The notes under the pieces are model-generated. The model saw nothing but the letters and a program-made list of their open reading frames with translations. It did not search any database and was not told the origin of the DNA. Position numbers and translations under genes: made by a program. A stretch of 64,000 nt of DNA from Streptomyces sp. CMB-StM0423. Its GTDB lineage: Bacteria > Actinomycetota > Actinomycetes > Streptomycetales > Streptomycetaceae. The stretch covers positions 744,001 to 808,000 of the forward strand of contig NZ_CP025407.1 of assembly GCF_002847285.1 (NCBI RefSeq), given 5' to 3'. This document shows positions 34,083 through 42,270 of the stretch, piece by piece (within the stretch, counting starts at the first letter, position 1; the number at the start of each line of letters is the position of its first letter).

Positions 34083-34374
34083 TACGCAACCCCTACGTCG
34101 GGGTCATGACACAGTAAAGCTGACACGGGATTACCTTGCGATGGGGAGGGTGTGACATGTGGGGGTCGGTGCATACATCGCTCCTGCTGAGGGTGGGCTG
34201 AGCGATGTGTCTGATGCTAAGTCGGAAGTATAAGTTACGGGCGAGTACAACATCAAAATATGCAAGAGGGAGATGCAATCTCTACCTCTGATCAATCCGA
34301 TTCGATCAGGTTCCGTCTGAAATTTCAGAGATGGGCGGGCAGTTCGAACACCCCTGCGGTCAAGTCCGCGCCCC
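34083..34374. other. A/T-rich intergenic region with several inverted repeats
   Basis: About 290 bases between the sensor kinase start and the flavoprotein stop, clearly richer in A/T than the surroundings from about 34195 on. It contains ACATCGCTC/GAGCGATGT (34175-34183 and 34200-34208), CTGATC/GATCAG with a 10-base loop (34288-34309), and a perfect 14-bp palindrome, TCTGAAATTTCAGA (34316-34329). The first is a likely operator or hairpin near the kinase promoter. The last two lie 45-85 bases after the flavoprotein stop and may terminate it. No gene is apparent. Confidence 0.5.
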
Positions 34375-35595
34375 TCAGCCGCGCTTGAGCGCGTGCCCGC
34401 CGAAGCCGCTGCTGCGGTCGGGCCCCCGGTTCTGCTCCTGCCACCAGGCGTCGAACTCGGGCTGCCCCATCTTCTGCCAGTCCGGGGTCTGTTCGACCTG
34501 GGCGCGGCCCAGCCGGCGGCCGAGGGCGACCATGGCGGCGCCGACGGCGGTGCGGTCCGCGTCGTACGCGGCGGCGGTCTCCGGCCAGTCGCCCCCGGCG
34601 CGGCAGGCGGCCTCCAGCGCCGTGGCGTCCTGCAGCGCCTTGACGCTGCCGCCGCCGGTGTGCGGCCGTACGACGGTGGCGGCGTCGCCCGCGAGCAGCA
34701 GCCGGCCCACGGCGAGCCGCGGCACCTCCAGGTCGTAGATCGGCTGGATGAAGGAGTCCTCGGGCGCGGTACGCAGCACGCACCGGCCCCAGTACGGCGG
34801 GAAGTGCTCGCTGACCAGGTCGCGCAGGTACGCGGTGAGCTTGGCGGCGACCCGGCCGGGGGGCAGCGAGGTCGGGGTGCGCAGGTCGAGCAGCAGCTCG
34901 GGGTCGTCCGGCGGGACGGCGTAGAGCACCCAGTTCATCCGGTAGCCGCCGCCCGCGGCGGGGATGAGGTACATCATGCAGTGGCCGCCGGGGAAGACGA
35001 TCACGCGCGCCTCGGCGCCGTCCGTCTCGGGGTCGCCCGCGACCGGGGCAGAGGTGCCGCGCCAGCCGAGGTAGCCGGCGTAGTCGGGGGCGAGGCCGGG
35101 GAACATCCCCTCGCGGACCACCGAGCGGTAGCCGTCCGCGCCGATCACCGCGCCGAAGCGCTCCTTGCGGCCGTCGGCGAGCTTGAGGGTGGCGCCGTCG
35201 GCGTCCTGCTCCACGGCGGTCACGGCCGCGCCCGTGTGGTACGTGACCGACTCGGGCACCCGGTTGCGCAGCTCGTGCCAGAGCGAGCCCCAGTTGTAGG
35301 AGCGGAACGGGAAGTGCTGCTCGGCGAACCCGTGGCCCAGCTCGGCGTCGCCGTCACGGATCGTCCACACCCGGCGGTTCAGTCCCGACCAGGGCATCGA
35401 CGAGTCCACGTACCCCGCGGCCTCCAGCTCCGCGAACCGCGCGTCGTGCAGGCCGATGCCCACGCCGCGGTCGCGCAGCTCGCCGCCGGCCCGCTCGAAG
35501 ACGGTGACCCGCCCGGCACCCGCCCGCGCCACCGCCTGCGCCGTGGCGCACCCCGCGATGCTCCCGCCCACCACGGCGACGGAGTCCTCGTCCAC
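34375..35595 (-). CDS. FAD-dependent monooxygenase (PHBH/UbiH-like fold)
   Basis: A 406-residue flavoprotein hydroxylase-like enzyme. The FAD-binding GxGxxG region is VAVVGGSIAGCATAQAVA at the N-terminus. The DG motif is GAVIGADGYRSVVRE and the second FAD motif is LLLAGDAATVVRPHTGGG (GD...P). These match class A flavin monooxygenases acting on aromatic or polycyclic substrates with NAD(P)H and oxygen. GTG 35595 is preferred because GGGAG lies 6 bases upstream; another GTG three bases earlier is also possible. It is divergent from the iron-box-controlled ABC exporter and may share that control region. Confidence 0.88.
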   Translation of the reverse strand: MDEDSVAVVGGSIAGCATAQAVARAGAGRVTVFERAGGELRDRGVGIGLHDARFAELEAAGYVDSSMPWSGLNRRVWTIRDGDAELGHGFAEQHFPFRSYNWGSLWHELRNRVPESVTYHTGAAVTAVEQDADGATLKLADGRKERFGAVIGADGYRSVVREGMFPGLAPDYAGYLGWRGTSAPVAGDPETDGAEARVIVFPGGHCMMYLIPAAGGGYRMNWVLYAVPPDDPELLLDLRTPTSLPPGRVAAKLTAYLRDLVSEHFPPYWGRCVLRTAPEDSFIQPIYDLEVPRLAVGRLLLAGDAATVVRPHTGGGSVKALQDATALEAACRAGGDWPETAAAYDADRTAVGAAMVALGRRLGRAQVEQTPDWQKMGQPEFDAWWQEQNRGPDRSSGFGGHALKRG

Positions 35596-35797
35596 CACGG
35601 TCTCCCCTCTGTTCCTCGGGCCGGCACCGCGGCGCTCCGCGCCGGGCCGGCTCCTCCGCACGTCCGGAGCAACAACCTTCCCCAACGCGATCACCGCGTC
35701 AAGAGATCGGCGGGGCCCCAACCACCCCCGCGCGCAGCCGAGTCGGGACGGCGGCTCCGCTCGCGGACCCCCGGGATCCGGATCGCCCGACGGATAC

Positions 35798-35816
35798 TTA
35801 GGCTAGCCTTACCTAC
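35798..35816. promoter_or_regulatory. Iron box (DmdR1/IdeR operator)
   Basis: TTAGGCTAGCCTTACCTAC matches the actinobacterial iron-box consensus TTAGGTTAGGCTAACCTAA at 15 of 19 positions and contains the TTAGG/CCTAA-type half-sites. It lies 27 bases before the exporter start, where bound DmdR1-Fe(II) would block transcription, so the exporter should be induced by iron limitation. Confidence 0.75.
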
Positions 35817-35842
35817 TCGGTTCGGGACGGGGAGAAGAAGAG

Positions 35843-37669
35843 GTGGGGTGGCGGGTGGCTGCGCAGAAACCGTCGGGGCGGGACGTGCTGAAAGGCGCGA
35901 TCGCGGGACAGCGGCGCGGTGTCGCGACCGGCTCGGTGCTGGCGGTCGGGCACCAGCTCGGTGAGGCACTGGTACCCGTGCTCATCGGCATGGTCATCGA
36001 CGACGCGGTCGCCGGGGACGACGCGGGCGCGCTGGTGCGCTGGCTCCTCGTGCTCGTCGCGGTGTACGTCGTGCTCGCGCTGAGCTTCCGCCTCAGCGTC
36101 AAGGCGTCCGAGCGGGCCGCGGAACTCGCCGCGCACCGGGTGCGGCTGGAGCTGGTCGGCCGGGTTCTCGACCCGCGCGGCGGCGCCGAGCGCGGCCGGC
36201 TGCCGGGCGCGGTGGCGAACATCGCCACGGACGACGCCAAGCGCGTCGGCTACATCGTGATGGTGGTGACCGTCGGCGTCTCGGGGCTGGCCGGCGCGGC
36301 GGTCAGCGCGGTGGCGCTGCTGCTCATCTCCGTACCCCTGGGACTGCTCGTGCTGGTCGGCACGCCCGTGCTGCTGTGGCTGGGGCATCTGCTGAGCAAG
36401 CCGCTGGAGCACCGCAGCGCCGCCGAGCAGGAGCAGGCGGCCACCGCCTCGGGCGTCGCCGCCGACCTGATCGCCGGGCTGCGGGTGCTCAAGGGCATCG
36501 GCGCACGGGACGCGGCCGTCGAGCGCTACCGGGCCACCAGCCGCGACTCGCTGGCCGCCACGCTGCGCGCCGCGCGCGCCGAGGGCTGGCAGAACGGCGT
36601 GGTACTCGCGCTGACCGGCGGCTTCATCGCGCTGGTGGCGCTGGTCGGCGGCCGGCTCGCGCTGAGCGGCGACATCACGCTGGGGCAGCTCGTCGCGGCC
36701 GTCGGACTCGCGCAGTTCCTGCTGACGCCGCTGCAGGTGTTCGCGTACGTCAACGCCGAGTTCGCCCAGGCGCGGGCGTCGGCGGCGCGGGTCGCCGAGG
36801 TGCTGGCCGCGGCGCCGGCCGTGGTGCCCGGCGACCGGCGGCCGGCGGAGCCCGTCCGCGGCGAGCTGCGGCTGCGCGGCGTGGAACTCGGGGCGCTCAC
36901 GGAGGTGGACCTGTCGGTCACGGCCGGGGAGCTGGTCGGGGTCGCGACGACGGAACCGGCCGCCGCGGAGGCGCTGCTGCGGTGCCTGGGCCGGATCGAG
37001 GACCCGGCGGCGGGGGTGGTGGAGCTGGACGGGATCCCGCTGACGGGGCTCGACCCGGCGGAGCTGCGGACGGCGGTCCTGGTGGCGGCGCACGACGCGG
37101 ACCTCTTCGCGGGCACGGTGGGCGAGAACGTCACGGCGGCGGGCGGGGGGCAGTGGCATACGGCCGCCGGCGGCGGGCCCGGGGGCGGTGCCCGTACCGG
37201 AGCCGGCCGTACCGGACACACGGACGGCAAGGCACCTGCCGGCGCCGTCCGTTCCGGGCCCGAGCCGCCCGGCCGGGACCCCGGACCCGCGATGGCCGCC
37301 GCGGCTGCCGACGAGGTGTGCCGGGCGCTGCCCCGCGGCAGCGAGACCGAGGTCGGCGAGGCCGGGCGCGCGCTCTCCGGCGGGCAGCGGCAGCGCGTCG
37401 CCCTGGCCCGCGCGCTGCACGCCGGGCGGCCCGTGCTCGTCGTCCACGACCCGACCACCGCCGTGGACGTGGTCACCGAGGCCCGGATAGCCGAGGGGCT
37501 GCGCGACCACCGCGCCGGGATGACCACCCTGCTGGTCACCAACAGCCCCGCCCTGCTCGCGGTCGCCGACCGGGTCGTGTTCGTCGACGCCGGCCGGGTC
37601 GCCGCCGAAGGACCGCATGCCGACCTCGTACGCGACGAGTCGGCCTACCGGGCGGCGGTGCTCTCATGA
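35843..37669 (+). CDS. Heterodimeric ABC exporter, subunit A (degenerate ATP site, intact signature)
   Basis: A 608-residue half-transporter with an N-terminal six-helix domain (about 25-315) and a C-terminal ATPase domain. The P-loop is lost: residues 365-375 read GVATTEPAAAE in place of GxxGxGKST. The Walker B aspartate (VLVVHD, 531-536) is followed by Pro instead of Glu, and the H-loop is VTNSP. The Q-loop glutamine is also missing. By contrast the signature ALSGGQRQR (510-518) is perfect. A Gly/Pro-rich insert of about 50 residues (433-485) precedes it. It should donate its LSGGQ to the ATP bound by subunit B. GTG 35843 has GGGGAG 8 bases upstream. The iron box suggests siderophore-related transport. 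Confidence 0.92.
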   Translation: MGWRVAAQKPSGRDVLKGAIAGQRRGVATGSVLAVGHQLGEALVPVLIGMVIDDAVAGDDAGALVRWLLVLVAVYVVLALSFRLSVKASERAAELAAHRVRLELVGRVLDPRGGAERGRLPGAVANIATDDAKRVGYIVMVVTVGVSGLAGAAVSAVALLLISVPLGLLVLVGTPVLLWLGHLLSKPLEHRSAAEQEQAATASGVAADLIAGLRVLKGIGARDAAVERYRATSRDSLAATLRAARAEGWQNGVVLALTGGFIALVALVGGRLALSGDITLGQLVAAVGLAQFLLTPLQVFAYVNAEFAQARASAARVAEVLAAAPAVVPGDRRPAEPVRGELRLRGVELGALTEVDLSVTAGELVGVATTEPAAAEALLRCLGRIEDPAAGVVELDGIPLTGLDPAELRTAVLVAAHDADLFAGTVGENVTAAGGGQWHTAAGGGPGGGARTGAGRTGHTDGKAPAGAVRSGPEPPGRDPGPAMAAAAADEVCRALPRGSETEVGEAGRALSGGQRQRVALARALHAGRPVLVVHDPTTAVDVVTEARIAEGLRDHRAGMTTLLVTNSPALLAVADRVVFVDAGRVAAEGPHADLVRDESAYRAAVLS

Positions 37670-39591
37670 CCGCGGCGCCCGGCCCGTACGACGACACGCA
37701 CGAAGGCCCCGACGGGCCCCGGGACCGGCGCGGCGACGACGCCCGCGAGCTGCTCCCCACCGCCACCCCCGCCCGCACCCGCGCCGCCGTGCGCGAACTG
37801 CTGCGCCCGCGCCGGGCCCTGGCGTGGACCGCGTTCGCGATGATGGCCGCGGCCACCGCCGTCGGGCTGCTCACCCAGCCGCTGCTGGGCCACATCGTCG
37901 ACCTGGTCACCGACCGGCGCGGGACCGGCGCGCTCACAGTGCCCGTGGTGCTGCTGGTCGCCGTGGCGGCAGGCCAGGGCGTGCTGACCGCGATCGGCCG
38001 GACGATGGTCTCCCGGCTCGGCGAGACCGTCCTCGCCGAGTTGCGCGAGCGTTTCGTCGAGCGCGCGCTGCGGCTGCCGCTCGACCGGCTGGAGAAGGCC
38101 GGCTCCGGCGACCTGACCGCACGCGTCACCCGCGACGTCTCCCGCGTCGCCGAGGCGGTCCGCGGCGCGCTGCCCCAACTCGCGTCCTCCGTACTGGCCA
38201 TCGTGCTCACGCTCGGCGCGCTGGCGATCCTCGACTGGCGCTTCCTGCTCGCCGCACTGCTCGCGGTGCCGGTGCAGGCGTACACGGCCCGCTGGTACGT
38301 CCGCCGCGCGGTGCCCCTCTACGCGCGCGAGCGCATCGCCACCGGGGCGCAGCAGCAGCAGCTCCTCGACACCGTCAGCGGCGCGGCCACCGTACGCGCG
38401 CACCGGCTGGAGGCGCTGCACGCCGGGCGCGTGGACGCGCGCTCGCGCGCCGCGGTGGACCTCAGGCTGCGCGGGGTGCGGCTGCTGATGGGGTTCTACA
38501 ACCGGCTGCACGTGGCGGAGTACCTGGGGCTGTCCGCGGTGCTGGTGGCGGGGTACGTGCTGGTGCGCGACGGCTCCGCGTCGATCGGCACGGCGACGGC
38601 CGCCGCGCTCTACTTCCACTCGCTGTTCGGGCCCGTGAACGTGGCGCTGGTGCTCCTCGACGACGCGCAGGCGGCGACGGCGGGGCTGGCCCGGCTGGTC
38701 GGCGTCGTGGACGCGCGCGAGCAGACGGCGGCCGGCCCGCCGGGGCCCCAGGAGGGCCCGCGGCCCGCGGTCGGGGTGTCGGTCAGCGGGGTGTCCCACG
38801 CGTACGAGCCGGGCCGGCCGGTGCTGCACGACGTGGACCTGGAGCTGCGGCCGAAGGAGAAGGTGGCGCTGGTGGGCGCGAGCGGGGCGGGCAAGAGCAC
38901 GCTGGCCAAGCTGCTCGCCGGTATCCATGTCCCGGCCGCGGGGCGCATCGACGTGGGCGGCGCGGCGCCGGACGAGTCGGGCCGTACGGTCGCGCTGGTC
39001 ACCCAGGAGGTGCACGTCTTCGCCGGCCGGCTCGCCGACGACCTGCGGCTGGCCCGGCCGGGCGCCGGCGCCGAGGAGCTGCGCGAGGCGCTGGCCCGGG
39101 TGGGCGCGCTGGGCTGGGCCGAGGCGCTGCCGGAGGGGCTGGACACGGTGGTGGGCGAGGGCGGTCACCGGCTGACGGCGGACCGGGCCCAGCAGCTCGC
39201 GCTGGCCCGGCTGGTGCTGGCCGACCCGCCGGTCGCGGTGCTCGACGAGGCCACCGCGGAGGCGGGCAGCCTCGGCGCCCGGCGGCTGGAGGAGGCGGCG
39301 GAGCGCGCGCTTGAGGGGCGTACGGCGCTGGTCGTCGCGCACCGGCTGAGCCAGGCGGCGGCGGCCGACCGGGTCGTGGTGATGGAGGGGGGCCGGGTCG
39401 CGGAGAGCGGCACGCACGACGAACTGCGGGCCGGGGACGGGCCGTACGCGGCACTGTGGCGGGCGTGGTCGGCGGGGCGCGCGGCGGACGCGGAGCAGGC
39501 CGAGGAGCGGAACGCGGAGCAGGAGGCGGAGCGGAACGCGGAGCAGGACACGGAGCGGAACGCGGACGGCGCCGGGCGCTCCGGGCCGTAG
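37666..39591 (+). CDS. Heterodimeric ABC exporter, subunit B (intact ATP site, degenerate signature)
   Basis: A 641-residue half-transporter that complements subunit A. Six transmembrane helices (about 50-335) precede an ATPase with intact Walker A GASGAGKS (404-411), Gln447, Walker B VAVLDE with Glu528, and His559 in VVAHRLS. The signature is replaced by RLTADRAQQ (502-510). The heterodimer therefore has one canonical site (B's nucleotide site with A's signature) and one wholly degenerate site. The gene overlaps subunit A by 4 bases (ATGA). The last 35 residues form a charged repeat tail (AERNAEQE units). Export of a siderophore, or siderophore handling as in IrtAB, is the likely role. Confidence 0.93.
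   Translation: MTAAPGPYDDTHEGPDGPRDRRGDDARELLPTATPARTRAAVRELLRPRRALAWTAFAMMAAATAVGLLTQPLLGHIVDLVTDRRGTGALTVPVVLLVAVAAGQGVLTAIGRTMVSRLGETVLAELRERFVERALRLPLDRLEKAGSGDLTARVTRDVSRVAEAVRGALPQLASSVLAIVLTLGALAILDWRFLLAALLAVPVQAYTARWYVRRAVPLYARERIATGAQQQQLLDTVSGAATVRAHRLEALHAGRVDARSRAAVDLRLRGVRLLMGFYNRLHVAEYLGLSAVLVAGYVLVRDGSASIGTATAAALYFHSLFGPVNVALVLLDDAQAATAGLARLVGVVDAREQTAAGPPGPQEGPRPAVGVSVSGVSHAYEPGRPVLHDVDLELRPKEKVALVGASGAGKSTLAKLLAGIHVPAAGRIDVGGAAPDESGRTVALVTQEVHVFAGRLADDLRLARPGAGAEELREALARVGALGWAEALPEGLDTVVGEGGHRLTADRAQQLALARLVLADPPVAVLDEATAEAGSLGARRLEEAAERALEGRTALVVAHRLSQAAAADRVVVMEGGRVAESGTHDELRAGDGPYAALWRAWSAGRAADAEQAEERNAEQEAERNAEQDTERNADGAGRSGP
39498..39567 (+). repeat. 24-bp tandem repeat in the exporter subunit B gene
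   Basis: Three tandem 24-bp units (core GAGCGGAACGCGGAGCAG) encode the peptide repeat AERNAEQE in the C-terminal tail of subunit B. Being in frame, gain or loss of a unit would not disrupt the gene. Confidence 0.7.
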
Positions 39592-39630
39592 CGGATCGTC
39601 CGGATCACGCCTGCCGTCGGCAGGGGTACG

Positions 39631-39659
39631 GGTACGGGCGCCGGCCCCCGGCCCGTACC
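39631..39659. terminator. Hairpin terminator between convergent genes
   Basis: GGTACGGGC and GCCCGTACC form a perfect 9-bp stem around an 11-base loop, between the ends of exporter subunit B and the WrbA-like gene. Confidence 0.6.
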
Positions 39660-39669
39660 GCCGCGGCCC

Positions 39670-40263
39670 TCAGACGGGGTGCGGCCGGCGGGCGTCGAGC
39701 GCGGCGGCGGTCGTGACGGCGCGCCACGCCTGGTACCGGGCCGCCTCCAGCGCCACGTCGCCGGGCGGGCCGTCGCCGGAGCCGTCCTGGACGGGCTCCG
39801 GGCTGCCGGGCGGCACGATGATGCCGCCCCAGTGGTAGAAGACGTTGGCCAGCGTCAGCAGCCCGGCCCCCTGCCCGCCGTGGGCGGTGTCGACGGAGGT
39901 GAAGGCGGAGTACACCTTGTCCGCGAGCCCGCCCGCCGACGACAGCGGTCCCGTGGTGTCGACGAACGCCTTCACCTGGGCGGCCATGTTCCCGAGCCGC
40001 GTCGGGGTGCCGAACAGCACCACGTCGGCCCAGTCCAGGTCGTCGACGGCGGCCTCGGGCACGTCCGCGGTCTCGCCGCGGTGCCGGGCCCACTCGGGTC
40101 TCGCCGCTATCGCCGCCTCCCCCGCCGTCTCCGGCACGCGGCGCAGCCGCACCTCCGCACCCGCCTTCTCCGCGCCCTCCACCGCGGCGAGGGCGAGGGT
40201 GTGCACCGTGCCGGTGGCGCTGTAGTAGATGACGGCCGCCTTGACGGGGCTCTCGGATTCCAT
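39670..40263 (-). CDS. WrbA-like flavodoxin-fold NAD(P)H:quinone oxidoreductase
   Basis: A 197-residue flavodoxin-fold protein. The FMN phosphate loop is IYYSATGTVHTLA, followed by the WrbA-type FGTPTRLGNMAAQVKAFVD and VYSAFTSVDTAHGGQ segments. It is expected to reduce quinones by two electrons and protect against redox stress. ATG 40263 has GAGAGG 6 bases upstream. It is divergent from an ECF41 sigma factor, and its promoter region carries an ECF41-type element. ECF41 genes usually sit beside small redox or decarboxylase genes, and this one appears to play that part. Confidence 0.9.
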   Translation of the reverse strand: MESESPVKAAVIYYSATGTVHTLALAAVEGAEKAGAEVRLRRVPETAGEAAIAARPEWARHRGETADVPEAAVDDLDWADVVLFGTPTRLGNMAAQVKAFVDTTGPLSSAGGLADKVYSAFTSVDTAHGGQGAGLLTLANVFYHWGGIIVPPGSPEPVQDGSGDGPPGDVALEAARYQAWRAVTTAAALDARRPHPV

Positions 40264-40345
40264 GGTGGGCCTCTCACTCCGCGGTCCGGCTGGGGGATGG
40301 TTCACGACGGGGCACGCGCTTCCCCGGCGCGAGCCCTGTGACTAA

Positions 40346-40372
40346 GACGTACCGGCGGCCCCAAGTGTGAGA
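40346..40372 (-). promoter_or_regulatory. ECF41-type promoter for the WrbA-like gene
   Basis: On the minus strand TCTCACA (40366-40372) and CGTC (40346-40349) are separated by 16 bases. This resembles the published ECF41 motif, TGTCACA at -35 and CGTC at -10. The start codon is about 80 bases downstream. Confidence 0.6.
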
Positions 40373-40382
40373 CGGCGGCCCG

Positions 40383-40409
40383 GCTCACAGTCCGGCGGCC
40401 CGTTTCGTC
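40383..40409 (+). promoter_or_regulatory. ECF41-type promoter for the sigma-factor gene
   Basis: GCTCACA (40383-40389) and CGTC (40406-40409) are separated by 16 bases, the same spacing as the divergent element on the other strand. The sigma-factor start is 42 bases downstream, which suggests autoregulation. Confidence 0.55.
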
Positions 40410-40451
40410 ATACGAGGGAGACCTGTCACGCGACCGAGGAGTACCCGGACC

Positions 40452-41393
40452 ATGACCACACCGTCCGCGCCGCAGCACGGCCGCCTCGACCCGGGGCCCG
40501 CCGGGACCGCGAGCGAGCGGCGGCGGCTGACCAACCTCGCCTACCGGCTGCTCGGCTCCCTGGCCGATGCCGAGGACGTGGTGCAGGAGACGTACGCCCG
40601 CTGGTACGCGATGCCCGCGGAGCGGCGGGCCGCCGTCGTCTCGCCGGGCGGCTGGCTGACGAAGGTCGCGGGGCGCGTCTGCCTGGACCTGCTCGGGTCC
40701 GCGCGGGTGCGGCGGGAGCGGTACGTGGGCGAGTGGCTGCCGGAGCCGCTGCCGGACCGGGCGGAGCTATTCGGCGGTCGGCTGGGCGGGTCGGCGGCGG
40801 ACGCGGCGGATCCGGCGGACCAGGTGACGATGGACGAGTCGGTGCACATGGCGTTCCTCGTGGTGCTGGAGTCGACGACCCCGGCGGAGCGGGTGGCGTT
40901 CGTGCTGCACGACGTGTTCCGCTACCCGTTCCCGGAGGTGGCCGAGATCGTCGGCCGGTCGCCCGCGGCGTGCCGGAAGCTGGCGTCGTCGGCCCGCCGC
41001 CGGGTCCGAACGGCGCAGCGGCCCGCGGCGGCGGAGCACCACGCCGCGCTGGTACGGGAGTTCCGGCGGGCCTGGGCGGCGAAGGACATCGGCGCCCTGG
41101 TCGGGCTGCTGGACCCGGCCGCGGTGTCCACCCCGGACAGCGGCGGGTTGGTGCCGGCGGTGCTGCGGCCCATCGTCGGGAGCGAGGCGATCGCGCGGGG
41201 GCTGGCGGAGGTACGGGAGCAGCAGCCCGGCATCGAGCTGCTGGAGCGTACGGTCAACGGGCAACCCGGCCTGATGGCGCGGCTGGACGGGGTCCCGGTG
41301 TCGGTGCTCGCGTTCGACGTGGCGGACGGGAGGATCACGCGCATCTGGGCGATGCGCAACCCGGAGAAGCTCCGCGCCTGGACGGCGGCCTGA
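40452..41393 (+). CDS. ECF41-family RNA polymerase sigma factor with SnoaL-like C-terminal domain
   Basis: A 313-residue ECF sigma factor. Region 2 covers about 22-85 (LTNLAYRLLGSLADAEDVVQ) and region 4 about 120-180 (STTPAERVAFVLHDVFRYPF, VAEIVGRSPAACRKLASSA). The linker holds WLPEPL (95-100), a hallmark of ECF41. The C-terminal 120 residues form a SnoaL-like domain ending NPEKLRAW, which in ECF41 factors replaces an anti-sigma factor and modulates activity. No anti-sigma gene is nearby. It is divergent from the WrbA-like gene and both promoters carry the ECF41-like motif, so it probably drives itself and that gene. The activating signal is unknown. Confidence 0.92.
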   Translation: MTTPSAPQHGRLDPGPAGTASERRRLTNLAYRLLGSLADAEDVVQETYARWYAMPAERRAAVVSPGGWLTKVAGRVCLDLLGSARVRRERYVGEWLPEPLPDRAELFGGRLGGSAADAADPADQVTMDESVHMAFLVVLESTTPAERVAFVLHDVFRYPFPEVAEIVGRSPAACRKLASSARRRVRTAQRPAAAEHHAALVREFRRAWAAKDIGALVGLLDPAAVSTPDSGGLVPAVLRPIVGSEAIARGLAEVREQQPGIELLERTVNGQPGLMARLDGVPVSVLAFDVADGRITRIWAMRNPEKLRAWTAA

Positions 41394-41397
41394 GCGG

Positions 41398-41426
41398 CGG
41401 TACGGGCCGGGGCGTGGCCCGTACCG
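41398..41426. terminator. Hairpin terminator between convergent genes
   Basis: CGGTACGGGCC and GGCCCGTACCG form a perfect 11-bp stem around a 7-base loop, between the sigma-factor stop and the ABC-2 permease stop. Confidence 0.75.
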
Positions 41427-41430
41427 GCGC

Positions 41431-42270
41431 TCACAGCACCCGCTGCAGCGCGCGCTCGCGGCGGGCGGCCACCCTCGAACCGGACTCCCGGCGCGCCATC
41501 CGGCGCAGCACCACCGGCGCCACCGCCAGGCCCAGCACCGCCCACGCGCCGAGCACGCCCACCGTCTCCGCTTGCCGCCAGGAGTCGCCGATCTCCACCG
41601 CCACCGCCGCGTCGGGCAGCATCGCGGCGCGCATGCCGAGCCCGAGCCAGTAGAGCGGGAAGACCTGCGCGGTCCACTGCAGCCACTCGGGCAGCGCGGT
41701 GATCGGGTAGAAGATGCCGGAGATCCCGATCAGCGCGAGCACCGGGAGCTGGATCAGGCCCTGCGCGCGGGCGTCGCCGAACGCCGAGCCCAGTACGGCT
41801 CCGGCGGGCAGCGTCGCCACCATGCCGAGCGCGACGATCCCCACCAGGTGCAGCCAGGCGCCGCCGTCGAGGTGCAGGCCGTCGACGAGGAACAGCGCGG
41901 GGACCAGGAAGAGCGCGAGGTCGGCGAGGAGGCCGCCGGCGACGGAGACGACCTTGCCGACGAGGTAGCCGCCCATGCCGTTCGGGGTGGCCTTGGCGCG
42001 CAGCAGGGTGCCGTCCTCCCGCTCGGCGGTGAGCAGTTGGCTCATGGTGACCATGCCGAAGGACACGTTCATGCCGAGGATGCCGGGGAGGGTGAGGGCG
42101 CCGAGCATGAAGCCGGTGGAGTCGAACTCCCGCCCGCGCAGGAACCACAGGACGCCCAGCATCAGCAGCGGCCAGAACAGGTGGCTGAACAGCTCGGCGC
42201 CGTGGGTGAACGACTGGCGCAGCTCGATGGCGCCGCGCCGCAGCCCGGCGCGCAGCACGCAGGCGTTCAC
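41431..42270 (-). CDS. ABC-2 type transporter permease
   Basis: A 279-residue membrane protein with six hydrophobic segments typical of drug or antibiotic exporters of the DrrB type (LFSHLFWPLLMLGVLWFL, GISGIFYPITALPEWLQW, VFPLYWLGLGMRAAML). The ISGIFYPI segment near the middle matches the ABC-2 signature region. GTG 42270 overlaps the ATPase stop as GTGA. It works with the ATPase encoded directly upstream. The C-terminus is an Arg-rich cytoplasmic end. The substrate is unknown; the gene order suggests control by the small HTH protein at the head of the operon. Confidence 0.9.
   Translation of the reverse strand: MNACVLRAGLRRGAIELRQSFTHGAELFSHLFWPLLMLGVLWFLRGREFDSTGFMLGALTLPGILGMNVSFGMVTMSQLLTAEREDGTLLRAKATPNGMGGYLVGKVVSVAGGLLADLALFLVPALFLVDGLHLDGGAWLHLVGIVALGMVATLPAGAVLGSAFGDARAQGLIQLPVLALIGISGIFYPITALPEWLQWTAQVFPLYWLGLGMRAAMLPDAAVAVEIGDSWRQAETVGVLGAWAVLGLAVAPVVLRRMARRESGSRVAARRERALQRVL

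Noticed and set aside
32283..34109. Long plus-strand frame opposite the sensor kinase
   Set aside because: It is antisense to a full NIT-HAMP-ATPase protein, and its composition is not protein-like.
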